Below are positions 11,863 through 24,640 of a stretch of DNA of 64,000 bases, one piece after another. A model generated the notes under the pieces. That model saw nothing but the letters and a program-made list of their open reading frames with translations, was not told the DNA's origin and ran no database searches. Made by a program: the position numbers and the translations under genes. The stretch covers positions 187,152,001 through 187,216,000 of the forward strand of contig NC_084461.1 of assembly GCF_027409185.1 (NCBI RefSeq), read 5' to 3'. Source of the stretch: Cynocephalus volans (taxonomy: Eukaryota > Chordata > Mammalia > Dermoptera > Cynocephalidae). The stretch's first letter is position 1. Each line of letters starts with the position of its first letter.

Positions 11863-13249
11863 TCAAATTTGTCAATACTATTAGCACTGTAATGAATACT
11901 GTTTCACTTTATCATCTTTCACCCAAGGATTTCACAGTGTATCAATTACTTCCTTGCCTGTGAAGCAGATATTAGTTTCATTTTAAAGACAAAATTCTTA
12001 AGAATTTAGAAATTAGTTTATCTGGATAATCAAATAATTCAATGTGAAACTCAAATATAGGACCTACGGCCCTAGGAAGTCTCTTAAGACAATTAACTGC
12101 TCCATGATTCCTGTTTCCTTTCTTTGTTTTCCATTTTTACTCTGCAATATTTTATATATACACAGATTATATATTATATATGTAACTTATGTGGTATAAT
12201 TTTTAAATTGAGCAATGAAGCCAAAAGTCATCAAAAAGATGGGCCAAATTGACAAATCTTTAGCTGGACTAGCCAAGAAAAAAAGAGAAAATACTTAAAT
12301 TATTAAAATCAGGAATGAAAGAGGTGACATCAGTACCAACCCTACAGAAATAAAAATGAGTATGGTATGAGGGAATACTATGAACAACTGTATGACAACA
12401 AATTAGATAACTCAGATGAAATGGAAAAACTCCCAGAAAGATACAAATAACCAAAACTCACTCAAGAAGAAACAGAACATCTGAATAGAACTATAACAAG
12501 TATAGCGATTGAGTTAGTAATTTTAAAACTCCCCACAAAGAAAAGCCAAGCACCAGATGGCTTCACTGGTAAATTCTACCAAATATTTTAACAGCTATAC
12601 CAACTTCCCACAAACTTCCCCCAAAAAATAGAAGAAAAGAGAATACTTTTCTAATTAATTCTATAAGGCCAGTATTACCCTGAGACCAAACCAGACAAAG
12701 ACATCACAAGAAAAGAAAACTATAGACCAAGATCTCTTATGATTTCAGATGCAAACATCCGCAACAAAAAACAAGCAAACTGAATCCAACAACATTGTAC
12801 ACCATGACAAAGTGGGATTTATCCCAGGAATGTAAGGTTGGCTTAACATATGAACCTCAATGAATGTAATACATGATCATCAATAGAATAAAGGACAAAA
12901 GACATATGATCATCTAAATAGATGCAGGAAGAAAAGAATTTGACAAAATCTAACAACTTACATTATATAAACACTCAACAAACTGGGACTAGAAGGAAGG
13001 CTCCTCAACCAAGTAATGGCATGTATAAAAAATCCACAGCCAACTTAATGATGAAAAATTGAAGGCTTTCCCCCTAAAACCAGGAACAAGACAAGACGTC
13101 TGCTCTTACCATTACTATTCAACACTGTACTGAAGGTTCCAGTCAGGGAAATTAGGCAGGAAAAAGAGATAAAAGGCATCCAGATTTGAATGGAAGAGGC
13201 AAAACTATATCTATTTGCAGATGACATGATCTTGTATATAGAAAATCCT

Positions 13250-13340
13250 GGGGGAAGGGGAGAGATTGGATAAGGGTCATAAAGAATATGTATGATTTGT
13301 AACAATGAATATGCTAATAAAAATTTTTTTAAACAAAGAA
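13250..13340 (+). mobile_element. 91-bp retrotransposed fragment, probable LINE 3' end
   Basis: Flanked by a perfect 10-bp duplication 'agaaaatcct' (13240-13249 and 13341-13350) inside the L1 reverse-transcriptase region. It starts G-rich, contains 'gataagggtcataaag' and ends in an A/T-rich tail. Confidence 0.7.
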
Positions 13341-13911
13341 AGAAAATCCTAAAGAACCAAGTAAAAACTATTAGGACTGGAAAACAAGTTCAGCAAGTTT
13401 GCAGAGTACAAGATCAATATATGAAATGAACAATGATCAATATGAAAATGAAGTTTAGAAAACAATTCCATTTCTAATAGCATCAAAAATATTAAAATAC
13501 TTAGGAATAAATTTAACAAAAGAAACGTAAGATTTATGCTCTGAAAACTAGCAATAATGTTGAATGAAAGAAAACCTAAACAAATGGAAAGACATCCCAT
13601 ATTCAGGGATTGGAACACTGAGTATTGTTAAGGGACAATACTCCCCAGATTGATCTACAGATTCAATAGAATCCCTATCAAAATCCCAGTTTGCTTTTTT
13701 TTTTCTTTCAGAAATTGACAACCCAGTCCTAAAATTCAAATCACAAGATATCAAGAACAGCCAAAACAATCTTGAAAAAGAAGAACAAAGCTGAAAGACT
13801 CACATTTCCTGATTTCAGAACTTACTACAAAGCTACAGTAATCAAGACAGTGTGGTTCTGGCATAAGAGCAGACATATATTCAATAGAACAAAATTAAGA
13901 ATCCAGAAGTA

Positions 13912-14006
13912 GGGCTGGCCAATTAGCTCAGTTGGTTAGAGCATGGTGCTATAACATCAAGGTCAAGAGTTCAGATCCCTGTATTGGCCAGCCACCAAAA
14001 AAAATA
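13912..14006 (+). repeat. tRNA-Ile-derived SINE monomer in L1
   Basis: 'gggctggccaattagctcag' then 'ttggttagagcatggtgct', ending 'gtattggccagccacc' and A tail; flanking duplication 'tccagaa(g/a)ta'. Confidence 0.9.
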
Positions 14007-14627
14007 AGAGTCCAGAAATAAAGCCTTGCCTTTATCATCAATTGATTTTTGACAAGGGTGCCAAGTCAGTTCAATAGGAAAAAAAATAGTCTTTTCAACA
14101 AATGGTGCTGGAATACCCAGATATCCACATGGCAAAAGAACAAGGTTGGACCTCTTCCTTACACCATAACACAAAAATTAACTCCAAATGGGTCAGATCT
14201 AAATGTATTAGCTAAAACTCTAAAACTCTTGGAAGAAAACATAGGAGTAAATCTTTGTGACTTTGGTTTAGGCACAGCCTTCTTAGATTTGACACCCAAA
14301 ACATCAAATAACAATAGAAATACTGAATAAAAATTGGACTTCTTCAAAATTAAAAATGTCTGTGCTTCAAAGGACACCATCAAGAAAGTGAAAAGACAAC
14401 CCACAGAAAGGGAGAAATACTTGTAGATAATATATCTGACAAAGGACTTGTATCCAGAATACAAATAACTACCACTCAATAATAAAAAGACAAACAATTA
14501 AAAAGTGGGCAAACGATTTGCATAGGTATTTCTCCAAGAAGATATATGAATGGCCAATAAGCACACAAAAAGATGCTGAACACCATTAGCCAATATGGAA
14601 ATGCATATCAAAACCACAATGAGATAC

Positions 14628-15509
14628 TGAGATAGGAGGTGCTCAGTTTCCCTGGGTTCAGGTTTCAGGACACACCTCTGGGTTTCAAGCCCCTCCCTGA
14701 GGTCTCAAGCCCCTCCCCAAAGCCCTCCCCTAAAGGAGAGTTACTGTCACTAGTTAGACCTATTTTGGGGACCAAGACTGGGAGATTGAGACAACAAGGG
14801 GGAGACTTATGCAAACCCAGTAGCAGAACATGCTCAGCAAAAGGAATTTATACAGGCCTACATGATCCCAGTGACCAAGCATGCTCAGTGGAAGGGAGTT
14901 TATTCTTTGAATGACCTTGAACTAAGGGTTCTAAAGAGCACAGAATATTCTTGAATATATTCAGTGCATGTGATAGGATTTGACCAGTGAACATGGTCCA
15001 AAAGGAGACCAACTGAGCATGTATGTGCAAGACTATGTTACATAACAGGAAACCACCCCCTTAATTGAATATTCATTAGATTCCATGAATATGTATTAGA
15101 TTGCAAAACTATAAAATCCGAATCCTGGCAAGAGGTGGAGCTGTTGCTCACTCTCCAGGGGCAACCCACACTTTGCCTGTGGATTGTATATTTCTTTCTT
15201 TTTGTATCCAACTTACTTTCACCAAGGCTGCTCACTCTCTTGAGCCAACCTGCACTCTGTGCTAAACTGTAAGTGTGTATTTCTTACTTTTACATAAAAC
15301 TTGCTGTGGGCCCTGCTCAGTCTCTGGAGGTAGGCTGCACTTTCTCTGTGAAGTCTGTATCTCTCATTTGCTACAATAAACCTGTTCTCACTTTCTACTG
15401 TGACTCTGCTCTTGAATTCTTTCCTGTGGCGGAGTCAAGAACCTGGTAAGAGGATGGGGTGGGTTGAGGCTGGCTGTACAGCCTTCTCAGACCCTCTCCT
15501 CTGACATCA
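14628..15509 (+). mobile_element. Complete 882-bp solo LTR of an endogenous retrovirus
   Basis: It starts TG, ends CA, and is flanked by a 4-bp target duplication ATAC (14624-14627 and 15510-15513) that restores the L1 text 'gagatac-tacttcat'. A TATA box (15110-15116) and a poly(A) signal (15375-15380) lie in the expected order. Three degenerate repeats of about 85 bases, each with 'gctca(c/g)tctc', span 15140-15380. The 4-bp duplication fits gammaretrovirus-like integration. No gag, pol or env sequence is present. Confidence 0.88.
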
Positions 15510-17106
15510 ATACTACTTCATATCCACCAGGATGGCTAAAATTGGAAAGTCAGACAATAACAAGTGTTAACGAGAATGTGGAGAAATTGAAACTTTAATA
15601 CACTGCTGGATGGAATGTAAAATGGAGCAGATGTTCTGGAAAATAGTTTGGTCATTCCTCAAGAGATTAAAAATAGAGTTCCCATAAGACCCAGTAATTC
15701 TACTCCTAGGAACAGGCCTAAGAGAAATGAAAACATATGTTCACACAAAAACTTGTACACTAGTATTCATGGCAGTATTATCATAATGCTATGAAGTAGA
15801 AACAACCCAAATGTCTATCAACTGATAAATACATACTCTATGATTCCTTTTGTGTACAACATCCACACTAGGCAAATCCATATTCACAGAAAGTAAATTA
15901 GTGGCTGTCTATGGCTGGGGATTCAAGGGGTTGGGGGGAAATGGAGAGTGACTGCTAATGGCTTTAGAGTTTCTTTTTAGGATGATGAAAATGTAAAAGT
16001 AGATTGTGGTGATGGTCGCTCAACTCTGTGAATATGCTAAAATCCACTGGATTATACACTTAAAAGGTTGAATTGTATGGTCTGTAAATTCTACCTCAAA
16101 AAAGCTATTTTAAAAAGCAGCAGCCATCACCCCACTAGAGAAGGCAATCACCGGTACCTCTAAATTCACCACGTGTTCCTTACCTATGCCATCTTGCTAC
16201 CTCCCCTCCCCAGGTAACCACTATCTGAATCTTCCATTTATCACTGCTTCACTGTTTTATATAGTTTCATTACATCTGTACATATCCCTAGTCCATAGAT
16301 TGTTTACTTTTGCCTTAAAGAGACTTTTTAAAGATCATTTAAAACCCAGTCACTTGTTGGTCTAGTGCTCAAGTTGTCACCTGCACAATTACAGCATACT
16401 AGCCCATTTCATTTTATTTCGTTTGCTTTCAGACTTTTATTGCTTAGATTCATGCATCTGTATAAAGCAAAAAGAAAATATGATTTTTCATTCCATCTGT
16501 GTAAGAAGATAACTGTTAGATGACAGCTGCGTGATTTCAAGAACTTTCAAATACTCCCCGGTTGGGCTGTATCAGGCCACCCCACATTTAGATCATGCAC
16601 AGCTTCCCAGAGATAAAAGCTGTAACTCCAATCTGCTAAGTACCATTTTGATAAGAGCTTTCTTTTCAGGCACCAGCAGATGACCAGGAGATTGGGCTAC
16701 TACCATCATCACCTAGAGAACCAAAGCCCACAAGATATTTTAGATTTTCATTCTTAGCAGCTTTAAGAACTTTTTAAACTTTCCCTTCCTCATCTGGAAA
16801 GTCATTCTTTGTGTATTTTCCAACTTTTTGAGAATGAGCAACGGGTGCTGACATGTCTGTGGATTCAAGTGGAAATGTGGCTCCAGTAACACAGGGCTCC
16901 TCACGGGACTCCTTATGTCACTGGCAAAACTCAAGGAAGAAAGAAATATAATAAACAAACAAATAAAACCACTCCACACTGCCATCAGCCTCTCTCTGTG
17001 CAATATTTTTGTACCATACATACAGTAGTTGGCTGAAATTCAGAAACCCCAATTATGCCCAGCAGAGGGCTAAGAATGAGCAACTTATTTTATCACCTAC
17101 ATTTTA

Positions 17107-17214
17107 TAATTATTTAATTTTTGTAGCTGGCTGCTACAGAGATCAAACCCTGGACACCTTGGTATTATCAGTACCATGTTCTAATCAATTGAGCTAAATG
17201 GCCAGCCCCAGCAT
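17107..17214 (-). repeat. tRNA-Ile-derived SINE monomer
   Basis: Complement of the monomer ('ggccagcccc' at its right end), with a 10-bp perfect duplication 'ctacatttta' at 17097-17106 and 17215-17224. Confidence 0.88.
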
Positions 17215-17327
17215 CTACATTTTAAACTGATATGTTTCCCAATAAACTGTGGGGTTTGGAATTTTAAAAGAGAAAATAACAGACACAGAAAAGTGAGAAA
17301 TAATTTGCGTTTTTTTCCCCCAGAATA

Positions 17328-17575
17328 TGAGGGTACTTCAAAAGGTTTGTGTAAAAATAGAATTAAAAGATAATATAAATCCTTCCATGAACTTTCTTTC
17401 TTTTTTTTTTTGCCTTTTTCGTGACCGGCACTCAGCCAGTGAGTGCACCGGCCATTCCTGTATAGGATCCGAACCCCCGTGGTGGGAGCGTCGCTGCGCT
17501 CCCAGCGCCGCACTCTCCCGAGTGCGCCACGGGCTCGGCCCCTTCCATGAACTTTCTGAAGAACTCTCGTAGGAA
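17328..17575. mobile_element. Palindromic mariner-like MITE split by a SINE
   Basis: 'gggtacttcaaaaggtttgt' at the left and 'catgaactttctgaaga' at the right are near inverted repeats around 'gaattaaaagataatat'. The same element is at 57961-58042. The SINE at 17398-17540 sits in its right arm. Confidence 0.6.
17398..17540 (-). repeat. Young SINE, deleted-dimer subfamily
   Basis: On the minus strand: 'gggccgagcccgtggcgcac' head, B box 'ggttcggatcc', then 'gcactcactggctgagtg' joined directly to 'ccggtcacgaaaaag'. A perfect 17-bp duplication lies at 17381-17397 and 17541-17557, so the insertion is recent. Confidence 0.9.
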
Positions 17576-17779
17576 TTCTACTTTGGTCTGTGAGAATGAA
17601 TCAGGATGTGAAATATATTTGTAGACAATATTTATTAATAGGTAACCAATTTCCCCCTATCCCACTCAATAAATGTAGAACAAAAATTGAAAGAACACCA
17701 GTTTAAAGCAATGCCAAATTATCGGCCTGTCTGGGGCACCCTTGTGTCTTGGTCTGGCCCTGAGTATCAAAAAAGAAAA

Positions 17780-18010
17780 TAAAAATCTCTTGTAATCCAA
17801 CCATCCAATCACAATTTCTGTGAAAGATATGGGGCAATTTCCCCCCATTTTTTCCATGCATATGAATATATGTGTATATTTTTTACAAAATTGTTATCAA
17901 TACAGTATGTATAATTTTGTATCCTGTTTTTTCCTTTAACACTGTATTAAGTAATCACACAGTATTTTCAAAGTAGCCACATATTCTCAATGCAACATTC
18001 CAAGAATGGT
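17780..18010 (-). mobile_element. LINE-1 M4-like fragment, antisense
   Basis: 'ttttttccatgcatatgaat', 'ttttgtatcctgttttttcc' are characteristic complement text of L1M4/HAL1-type 3' regions. Confidence 0.65.
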
Positions 18011-18254
18011 CTTTTGAAATAACATAATTAGTTATGGATACAAATGAACTATAATTGATACTAAATAAATAGCTATAAATGGTAACACCATTTCATATAT
18101 AGTATTTATCGAATTAATATTAGGTACAACTTTATATTAAATTATATATACTTTTATGTATTAAAAAACCACTATCCAGAAGCATATTATTTACAATTGT
18201 AACATATAATTTTAACAGTATTAATATAAACATATGCCACTATTTACTATGAGC

Positions 18255-18500
18255 CAGTAGAGACAGGGGCTAAAAGTACCATGTTTGATGATAAACCGAC
18301 TTTCAAATCCCGACTATGTCATTTTCTATGTGATCTCGGGTGAGTCACTTAACATTCCTTATCCTCAGTTTCCATATCTTGAAAAAGGGGGTGATATGGT
18401 AATACATAAACACACACTGGGTGGTTCTGAAGCTTATTGAGACAATATAGGTAAAGTGCTTAACATGTCTAACATAATAAGCAATCAACAGACAGTACTT
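18255..18500 (+). repeat. MIR SINE
   Basis: 'gggtgagtcacttaacattc', 'ctcagtttccatatctt' and 'gtgcttaacatgtc' in MIR order. Confidence 0.75.
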
Positions 18501-19112
18501 ATTCTTGTGATTATTTTTCCTATGTACTTACTAATTAGAATACATGTAATTATAACATAACATAAATTATAATTATAAAATATATTGATTATATGATTTT
18601 TAATTATATAAGTTATAATAGAAATAACATACAAACGATTAATGTAATATATGATTTAACTCAATTCAGAAATAGAAGACTAAGATGACAAAACAGAATC
18701 CAAAAATGCCTAAGTGACTCATACTCTAAGAGTTCCAAAGATGTCAGCGACCATGCTCGGCACAAACCACCCTGTAGATGATTCACCTCTTGGTCTCTTT
18801 TCCCATAAGATTGATAAAGAATCACTGCTCAACATGCATGCAGTTGGCAGCTTCAGCATCCCTGACATTTCCTTCCTGAACCTACTTTGCAAGTGTTAGT
18901 TGAAAAGGCATGTTCTGCCACAAGGCTAAACAAAGTTCATGCTTGGGAGAGGAACATCGGAAACAGAGGGAGGACACTGAGCACGACCTGAATACCCCAG
19001 CGCAGAGACTCCAAAGAAGCAAGAGGCACGGCTGACCTGCCCAGAACGTTCTGGTTGTCTTCAGCTGGGCCTCTTATTGGCCTTTTCATACTGACCTGTC
19101 ATCCGCTAAGGC

Positions 19113-19280
19113 AGTGGTTCATTCCACTCACCTGGGGAGCTCTAAAAATTCTGGCGCCCAGCTCCTATTCCCAGAGATCCTAATTTAATTAGTCTGAGGG
19201 TAGAGTCTGAGCAGTCAGATTTTTTAAAAAGCTCCCCAGATGATTTAAACGTGTGGCCAAGGTTGAGAAGCATGGCTGTA
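19113..19280. mobile_element. MER20-like hAT MITE
   Basis: 'cacctggggagctct', 'aaaaagctccccagatgatt' and 'ccaaggttgagaagcatgg' match the MER20 layout as remembered. Confidence 0.7.
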
Positions 19281-19289
19281 AGGCAAGAG

Positions 19290-19530
19290 TTCTCAAACTG
19301 TATCAGGCTTCAAAACAACCAGGAGTGTTAAAAGTCAAAAAAAAAAAAGAAAAAAGAAAAAGAAAAAGAAAAACCAACAACCAGGACTGCTTGTTAAACA
19401 CACACTGCTGGTCCCACTGCCAGAATTTCTGATTCAGCTAGTCTGGTATGGGGGCCAAGAATTTGCATTTCTTACAAGTCCCCAGGTGACACCAACGCTG
19501 CTGGTCTGGGGTTCACTCTGAGAATTGCTC
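19290..19530. mobile_element. MER5-like hAT MITE
   Basis: 'gttctcaaactgtatcagg', 'tctgattcagctagtctgg', 'ttctgattc...gcatttctt', ending 'cactctgagaattgctc'; interrupted by an A-rich run near 19338-19373. Confidence 0.65.
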
Positions 19531-20068
19531 CTCTTAGATCACAGGATACTTGTGCCAAAAAGAATCAGCACCAGGCTTGTGATTTTCAGTGGAGAGCAAC
19601 GATGGGTGGCAGCTGTGGTGCACGCTCTGCTTCTCTGGGCCCACATCTGTCTTCCCCATGGAGCTATAGCTATAACGTTCTTCTCTATTTCCTCAGCAGC
19701 TTAGTTCGGAGTCTGGCACATCGTAGGGGCTCAGAGAAATGATTACTGAATGAATGAATGAATGATGTAAATAAACAATATGGGTACAAGTGATGCCACG
19801 AAGAGTTTCTCTTAATTAGAACCACCACTTATTGCCCTAGTTAATTTCATTCAATTAACTAGTAGATACTGGAGCATTTGGTTTAGTGCAAAGGGAATGA
19901 AAGGCACTTAACTAGAGGAACATGATAGGAGTTTTCCACCTCAGTCTGCCAGTCAGCAAATATTTATGCAACACCTACTAAGAGCCAAGCACTGGTCTGG
20001 CCTGTGAAGAGGCACTCAAGAGACAATATACACACATGGAAACAGCGAACTAATAAGAAAGTTCTATC

Positions 20069-20405
20069 ACTGTGGTTCCCAGCCCTGGCTGCTCATGAGA
20101 AACACCTGGGGCTTTTAAAAACTGTCCATTCCCAGCCTCTTCCCCTAGGTTCAGCTGAGCTGGGTTGAGGCCCAGGCATCAGTATTTTTTTTCAAGTGCC
20201 CTCAAGTGATTTTTTTTTTTTTTTTTTTTTGTCGTTTTTTCGTGACCGGCACTCAGCCAATGAGTGCACTGGTCAGTCCTATATAGGATCCTAACCCGCG
20301 GCGGGAGCGTCGCCGCGCTCCCAGCGCAGCACTCTACCAAGTGCGCCACGGGCTCGGCCCTGCCCTCAAGTGATTTTAACAAGGTTGGCTACCATGGCTC
20401 TAAAA
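20069..20405. mobile_element. MER20-like MITE split by a SINE
   Basis: 'gtggttcccagccctggctg' to 'aggcatcagtatttttt', resuming after the SINE as 'tgattttaacaaggttggc'. Confidence 0.65.
20214..20360 (-). repeat. Young SINE, deleted-dimer subfamily
   Basis: Same structure as 17398-17540, with a 17-bp perfect duplication 'tgccctcaagtgatttt' (right copy 20361-20377) and a long T run (the tail on this strand). Confidence 0.9.
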
Positions 20406-22007
20406 GGTTCAGTGCCAAAATGCAGAAGGACAAGGTCAAGTGCTGGAGGAGCTCTGACCAGGTGGGCATGGGAAGGCTGCTTAAAGAGGCAGGCCTGGAG
20501 CAGAGCCACGTGGATCGGCCAGGAGGAGGTGAGGGGAAGGCACTCCAGACTGGGAAACAAGTGTGAGGAGGCAGGGAAGGGAGGAGCCGCTTGAGCCCAT
20601 GCCCCCCAATTCTAGACCACACTCAGGGTACCCTGAAACTCAGGATTCCCTCCCCCAAACAAGCCAAGCCCATTTCTAGGGCCTATGGGGATCTCTTCCC
20701 AAAGTCATTCTCCTGAGGGTGAGTGGCACCCTGGTGTGCCTACCCACAGGCCTGAAGGTGGCTGAAGGGTGGCTGCATGGAGGGGATGTATACCTGCCCA
20801 GCTGGTGAGCACCACGAGCACCAAGGGGCGGGATGGGGAGTGGCCCTCCTTTGCTGACCATTCATGTGCAAAACTCTGAGGAGCCTGAGAATTCTAAACT
20901 TGAATCAGTTCATGTTGAAGGCAGAACTGTCAAGGTAGAATATTTAACAGCTGGTCGCTTAATTTATAACTTTTAAGCATTTAGACATATATGGCACTTG
21001 GGTCTCCATTGGGACTGCTGCCCCAGACCCCGAGACATGAGGGTGGCTTGTTCTTGGTGGGCCAGAGTCCCCTCACCCAGGATTATTTTACTTCTGACCC
21101 AGTCACTGGCCCACATAGGCCTTTGGGTTTGTGATCCCTGCTGTTGGCCTCAGGAAGCCACTGGTGGCCTTAGAATTATGTTTTATAATTAAGTTTTATA
21201 ACCTTCCTATCAAATGGAGAAGAACATGATACATTTGAACTGAGGCCATTCCTCGTTTTTATAGGAAGGCTCCTGGATACAAATGGAGGTTTGGTTGGTT
21301 TTCTTTTGTAAGTTTCACCAACTCACAGGCTAGGAGGACTTTCCCTCCTCCCCGCACAGAGAACTGTCTAGAATGTCCTCAACACGTGGGGAGATACCTT
21401 TTATCAAGGCTCATCCTCCTCGCCCCCCACCCTCACTCACTGCTCACTCCTGAGTCTCCTCACAGACCCAGGGCAGGGAAGGAGGGGGCCAAGGAAGAGA
21501 TTTTAGGGCTGGGCAGCTTCATTGTGTGAAGATACCTGAACTCTGCCTCCGTGACTCGCAGCTGCCCCAGCCCTCCTTCAGGAACTGTCTGGATGGCACT
21601 GCCTCTTTCTCCAGTAATGGGGGGTTGCTACAGTCAGCTTCTGCCCACAGGACAGTCAAGGGGCAGGGACAGCCAAGTATTTGGCCACAGTGCTCTCTCC
21701 CTGCTGGCTTACAGTCCATTTGGATGCCACCACTAGCTGGGCCCTCGATGGTGGCCTTTAACCAGCCCCTCATCGGAGCCCAGGCCTCAAACACCTCCAG
21801 ATGGGGACTCTTCCCCTCTGGTAAATGTTGTTAAAGGTTTTAAAGAGACAGTCCTACCTGAATGACAAGTCCTGCACCTTGTCCCAAACCCACAATCAAG
21901 AGTTTGTTAATTACATGCCCACAGCTCTCTGAAATCCTGAACCTGCCTTGTATGCTGCAAAGCACCAGCTGGATCCTGGTTCAAGTCAAGAAATAAGATG
22001 GATGGAA

Positions 22008-22592
22008 AACAGTTTGGTAGTTCCTCAAACGGTTAGACACAGAGTTACTATTTGACATAGCAATTCCACTCTTAGGAATATATGTCCACACAAAAACTTG
22101 TAAACAAATGTCATAGCAGCATTATTCATAATAGCCAAAAAGTGGAAACAATCTAAATGTCCATCAGTTCATGAATGGATAAATAACATGTGGCATATCT
22201 ACACGAATAAATAGAATATTATGCAGCCATAAAAAAGAATGAAGTACTGACACAGGCTACAACATGTATGAACCTTGGAAACATGATGCTAAATGAAAGA
22301 AGCCAGTCACAAAAGGCCACATATTGTATGATTTCATTTCTGTGAAATGCCAGAATAGACAAATCCTTAGAGACAGAAAGCACATTGGTGGTTACTAGGA
22401 GCTGGGAGAGGGAGGAGTGGAAAGTGACTGCTAATGGGTACAGGGTTTCTTTTTGGGGTGATAAACATGTTCTGGAATTAGTGTTGATGGCTGTGCAGCT
22501 CTGTGAACACACTAAAAGCTGCTGAATTGCATACTCTAAATGGGTGAATTGTATGGTATGTGATGTATTACAATAAAATTGTTAAAAAGAAA
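22008..22592 (+). mobile_element. LINE-1 M 3' end
   Basis: 'gttcctcaaacggttagaca', 'ttattcataatagccaaaa', 'gaattgtatggtatgtg' in sense order. Confidence 0.85.
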
Positions 22593-22879
22593 AGAAAAAA
22601 TATGGAGGTGAAGCCATGACAAAAGCAATAACAAAGTTTCAGTTTTAAGAACATTAGAATTTTTAAAAAATATATTTTTCCACCACCACTGTGATCCACC
22701 CTTTTATAATCATAAAACTGTGAAGATTAATACATGCTTCTTATGAAAAACTTGAACAATGGAGACATAAAGAAGAAAAATGAGATGCCCTATATAGAAG
22801 TCCCTCAGCAATAACCAGGGCTGGATGTGTTGACTTTTAGGGTTTTCTTCCTTCTTTGTACCAATGCACATCTGTGGGA

Positions 22880-23110
22880 ACAGAACCTGGGGTCTGGAGT
22901 CAGCCAGCTGCGTCACACCTGGCTCTGTCCCCAGTACTGAGCGACAATGCAGCTTCTTCATCTCTCTTAGCCTCACTTTCCCTGTCTATAAAATGGAGAC
23001 GATAAAGCATGTGCCTCATGGAGGCGTGGAGAGGACTCAGTGACACAAGGCATTCAGCACAGTAATCAGCACACAGTGAGAGCTCGAGAGGGAAGAGCTG
23101 TTTTGTTGAT
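22880..23110 (+). repeat. MIR SINE
   Basis: 'ggtctggagtcagccagctg', 'cctcactttccctgtctata', 'aaaatggagacgataaagc'. Confidence 0.75.
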
Positions 23111-24284
23111 GCTGCTGGTGGTGTTGGTACAGTATTATCACCTGCATTCTTAGCAGCTGCAAGGTAATCCAGGATTTATTTCTTTAAATGCTTTAAGTGT
23201 GAAAAACAGAAGTAGTGTTGTCTAGCTCTGATCTTTCTGCAAGAGGCCCACTTGGTTGACCAGGAACGCCTCCCCTAGAACAGTGGGACATTTCTCTTAC
23301 TTTCGGGATGAAAATACCTCCTGATTTTATGTTGCAGAGCAAGACACAACATACTGAGGGCCTCTCTTCAAAGTGAAAGTTTCCAAATTCCCACGAGGTT
23401 TTTGTCGGAGCAGAAATTATGCCCATCATCCTTGGCTCAAATTTCCTCTGCTTGTTATGGGTGAGGCTGTACCACTTGGCTGTGGTCCCTCCATCCCAGC
23501 TGGGACGACGTTTTAGTCATGAAGATTAGTGCACAGGGCTTTGGGAGGATTTGTTTGTTTATCTTTCTGGGTTTTGTTCTGAATACAAAAGCAACACAAG
23601 CTGCATGCTTGTAGTTAAGAAAAATTAAATAGTACAGAAATGTATGTATGAACCCCTCCCCCCAACTTATAAACACAATTGTCTTCTAAGGAGGATAGAT
23701 ACTACTCAATGGGAAGGTCTCTCACTTATACCCCCTAGATGGGCTTATATTGCACACTGGGAAATGGAAGCTAAGAACAGCCAAATGGTATGGCTAGAGG
23801 AGGCTGGAGGAGCCAGGGGTAGTAGGAGGTGAGTGCTGCTGTGCAGGGTGAAGACTGGCAAGGAAGCCCCCGTGGGGGGTGGTTATTAGAACTGAGAAGA
23901 AGGTCTAATAAGCAGTTGGAGGCAAATTGCTGTGAAATGCAGTTATGTATGATCCTTTTTGGTGATTCCAAAATTTTCAAGAAAGTTGTCTTCTGTGAGT
24001 GGGCTCCGCGTTTTTATGGAAAGTGAGGAAGGGGCTGAGTATCAGGTCTGAAGTGATGTGGAATGGACAAGGTCTGTACACCCACAGGAAGGAGCCCAGA
24101 GACCAGAAACCCCGGGGGGAGCCACAAAATTCCAATGGGCCATTACCAGGGCCTCGTTCCAGCTGGTACCAAAGGACCCAGCTGACATCAGATTGTGTGT
24201 AGAAACTGGAAAGCAAAAGTTCTCCCAAATGCCATCCACCAGAAATCAATGTCATTAAGGGTTTGGAACATGTGCTTTCAGATT

Positions 24285-24640
24285 TTGCTAGGCATACAAA
24301 CATACATATTATTAAAGAAAGGAAATCCTACTTTATATACTGTTTTGCCATTTTGAAACTTGCCTTTTTCCCTTTAACAACAAATCCTGCACATTCTTTC
24401 TGGGTCAGGAAACATAGGTCAATTTCACATTTCAATGGCTGCTAATTGTAGGTGTGCCTTATTTTATTGATCCTATCTCCTATCAATGGACATTAGCATT
24501 GTTTTAATTTTTTGCTACAATAAACTATGCTGCAATAATCATACCTTCCATATATACATCATTGTACACTCCTGTGAGTTTTTCTGCAAGATTCACTCTT
24601 AAAGGTAGATTTGTTGTGTCAAAAGATATATACATTTAAA
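24285..24640 (-). mobile_element. LINE-1 M4-like fragment, antisense
   Basis: 'caatggctgctaattgtagg', 'caatggacattagcattgtt', 'tttgctacaataaactatgc' read as the complement of an L1M 3' region. Confidence 0.7.

Larger units (their letters stand above)
12215..16119 (+). mobile_element. Old LINE-1, ORF2 remnant to 3' end, with several insertions
   Basis: ORF2 text begins near 'aaattgacaaatctttagc'. A reverse-transcriptase FADD motif (LFADDMIL) is readable at about 13210-13232, and a typical 3' end is 'gttgaattgtatggtctgta'. Frameshifts and stops are many. It is interrupted by a 91-base retrotransposed fragment (13250), a SINE (13912) and a solo LTR (14628). Confidence 0.85.

Noticed and set aside
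12215..16119. Active LINE-1 with reverse transcriptase
   Set aside because: A FADD motif is readable but the frame is broken many times and interrupted by three insertions.
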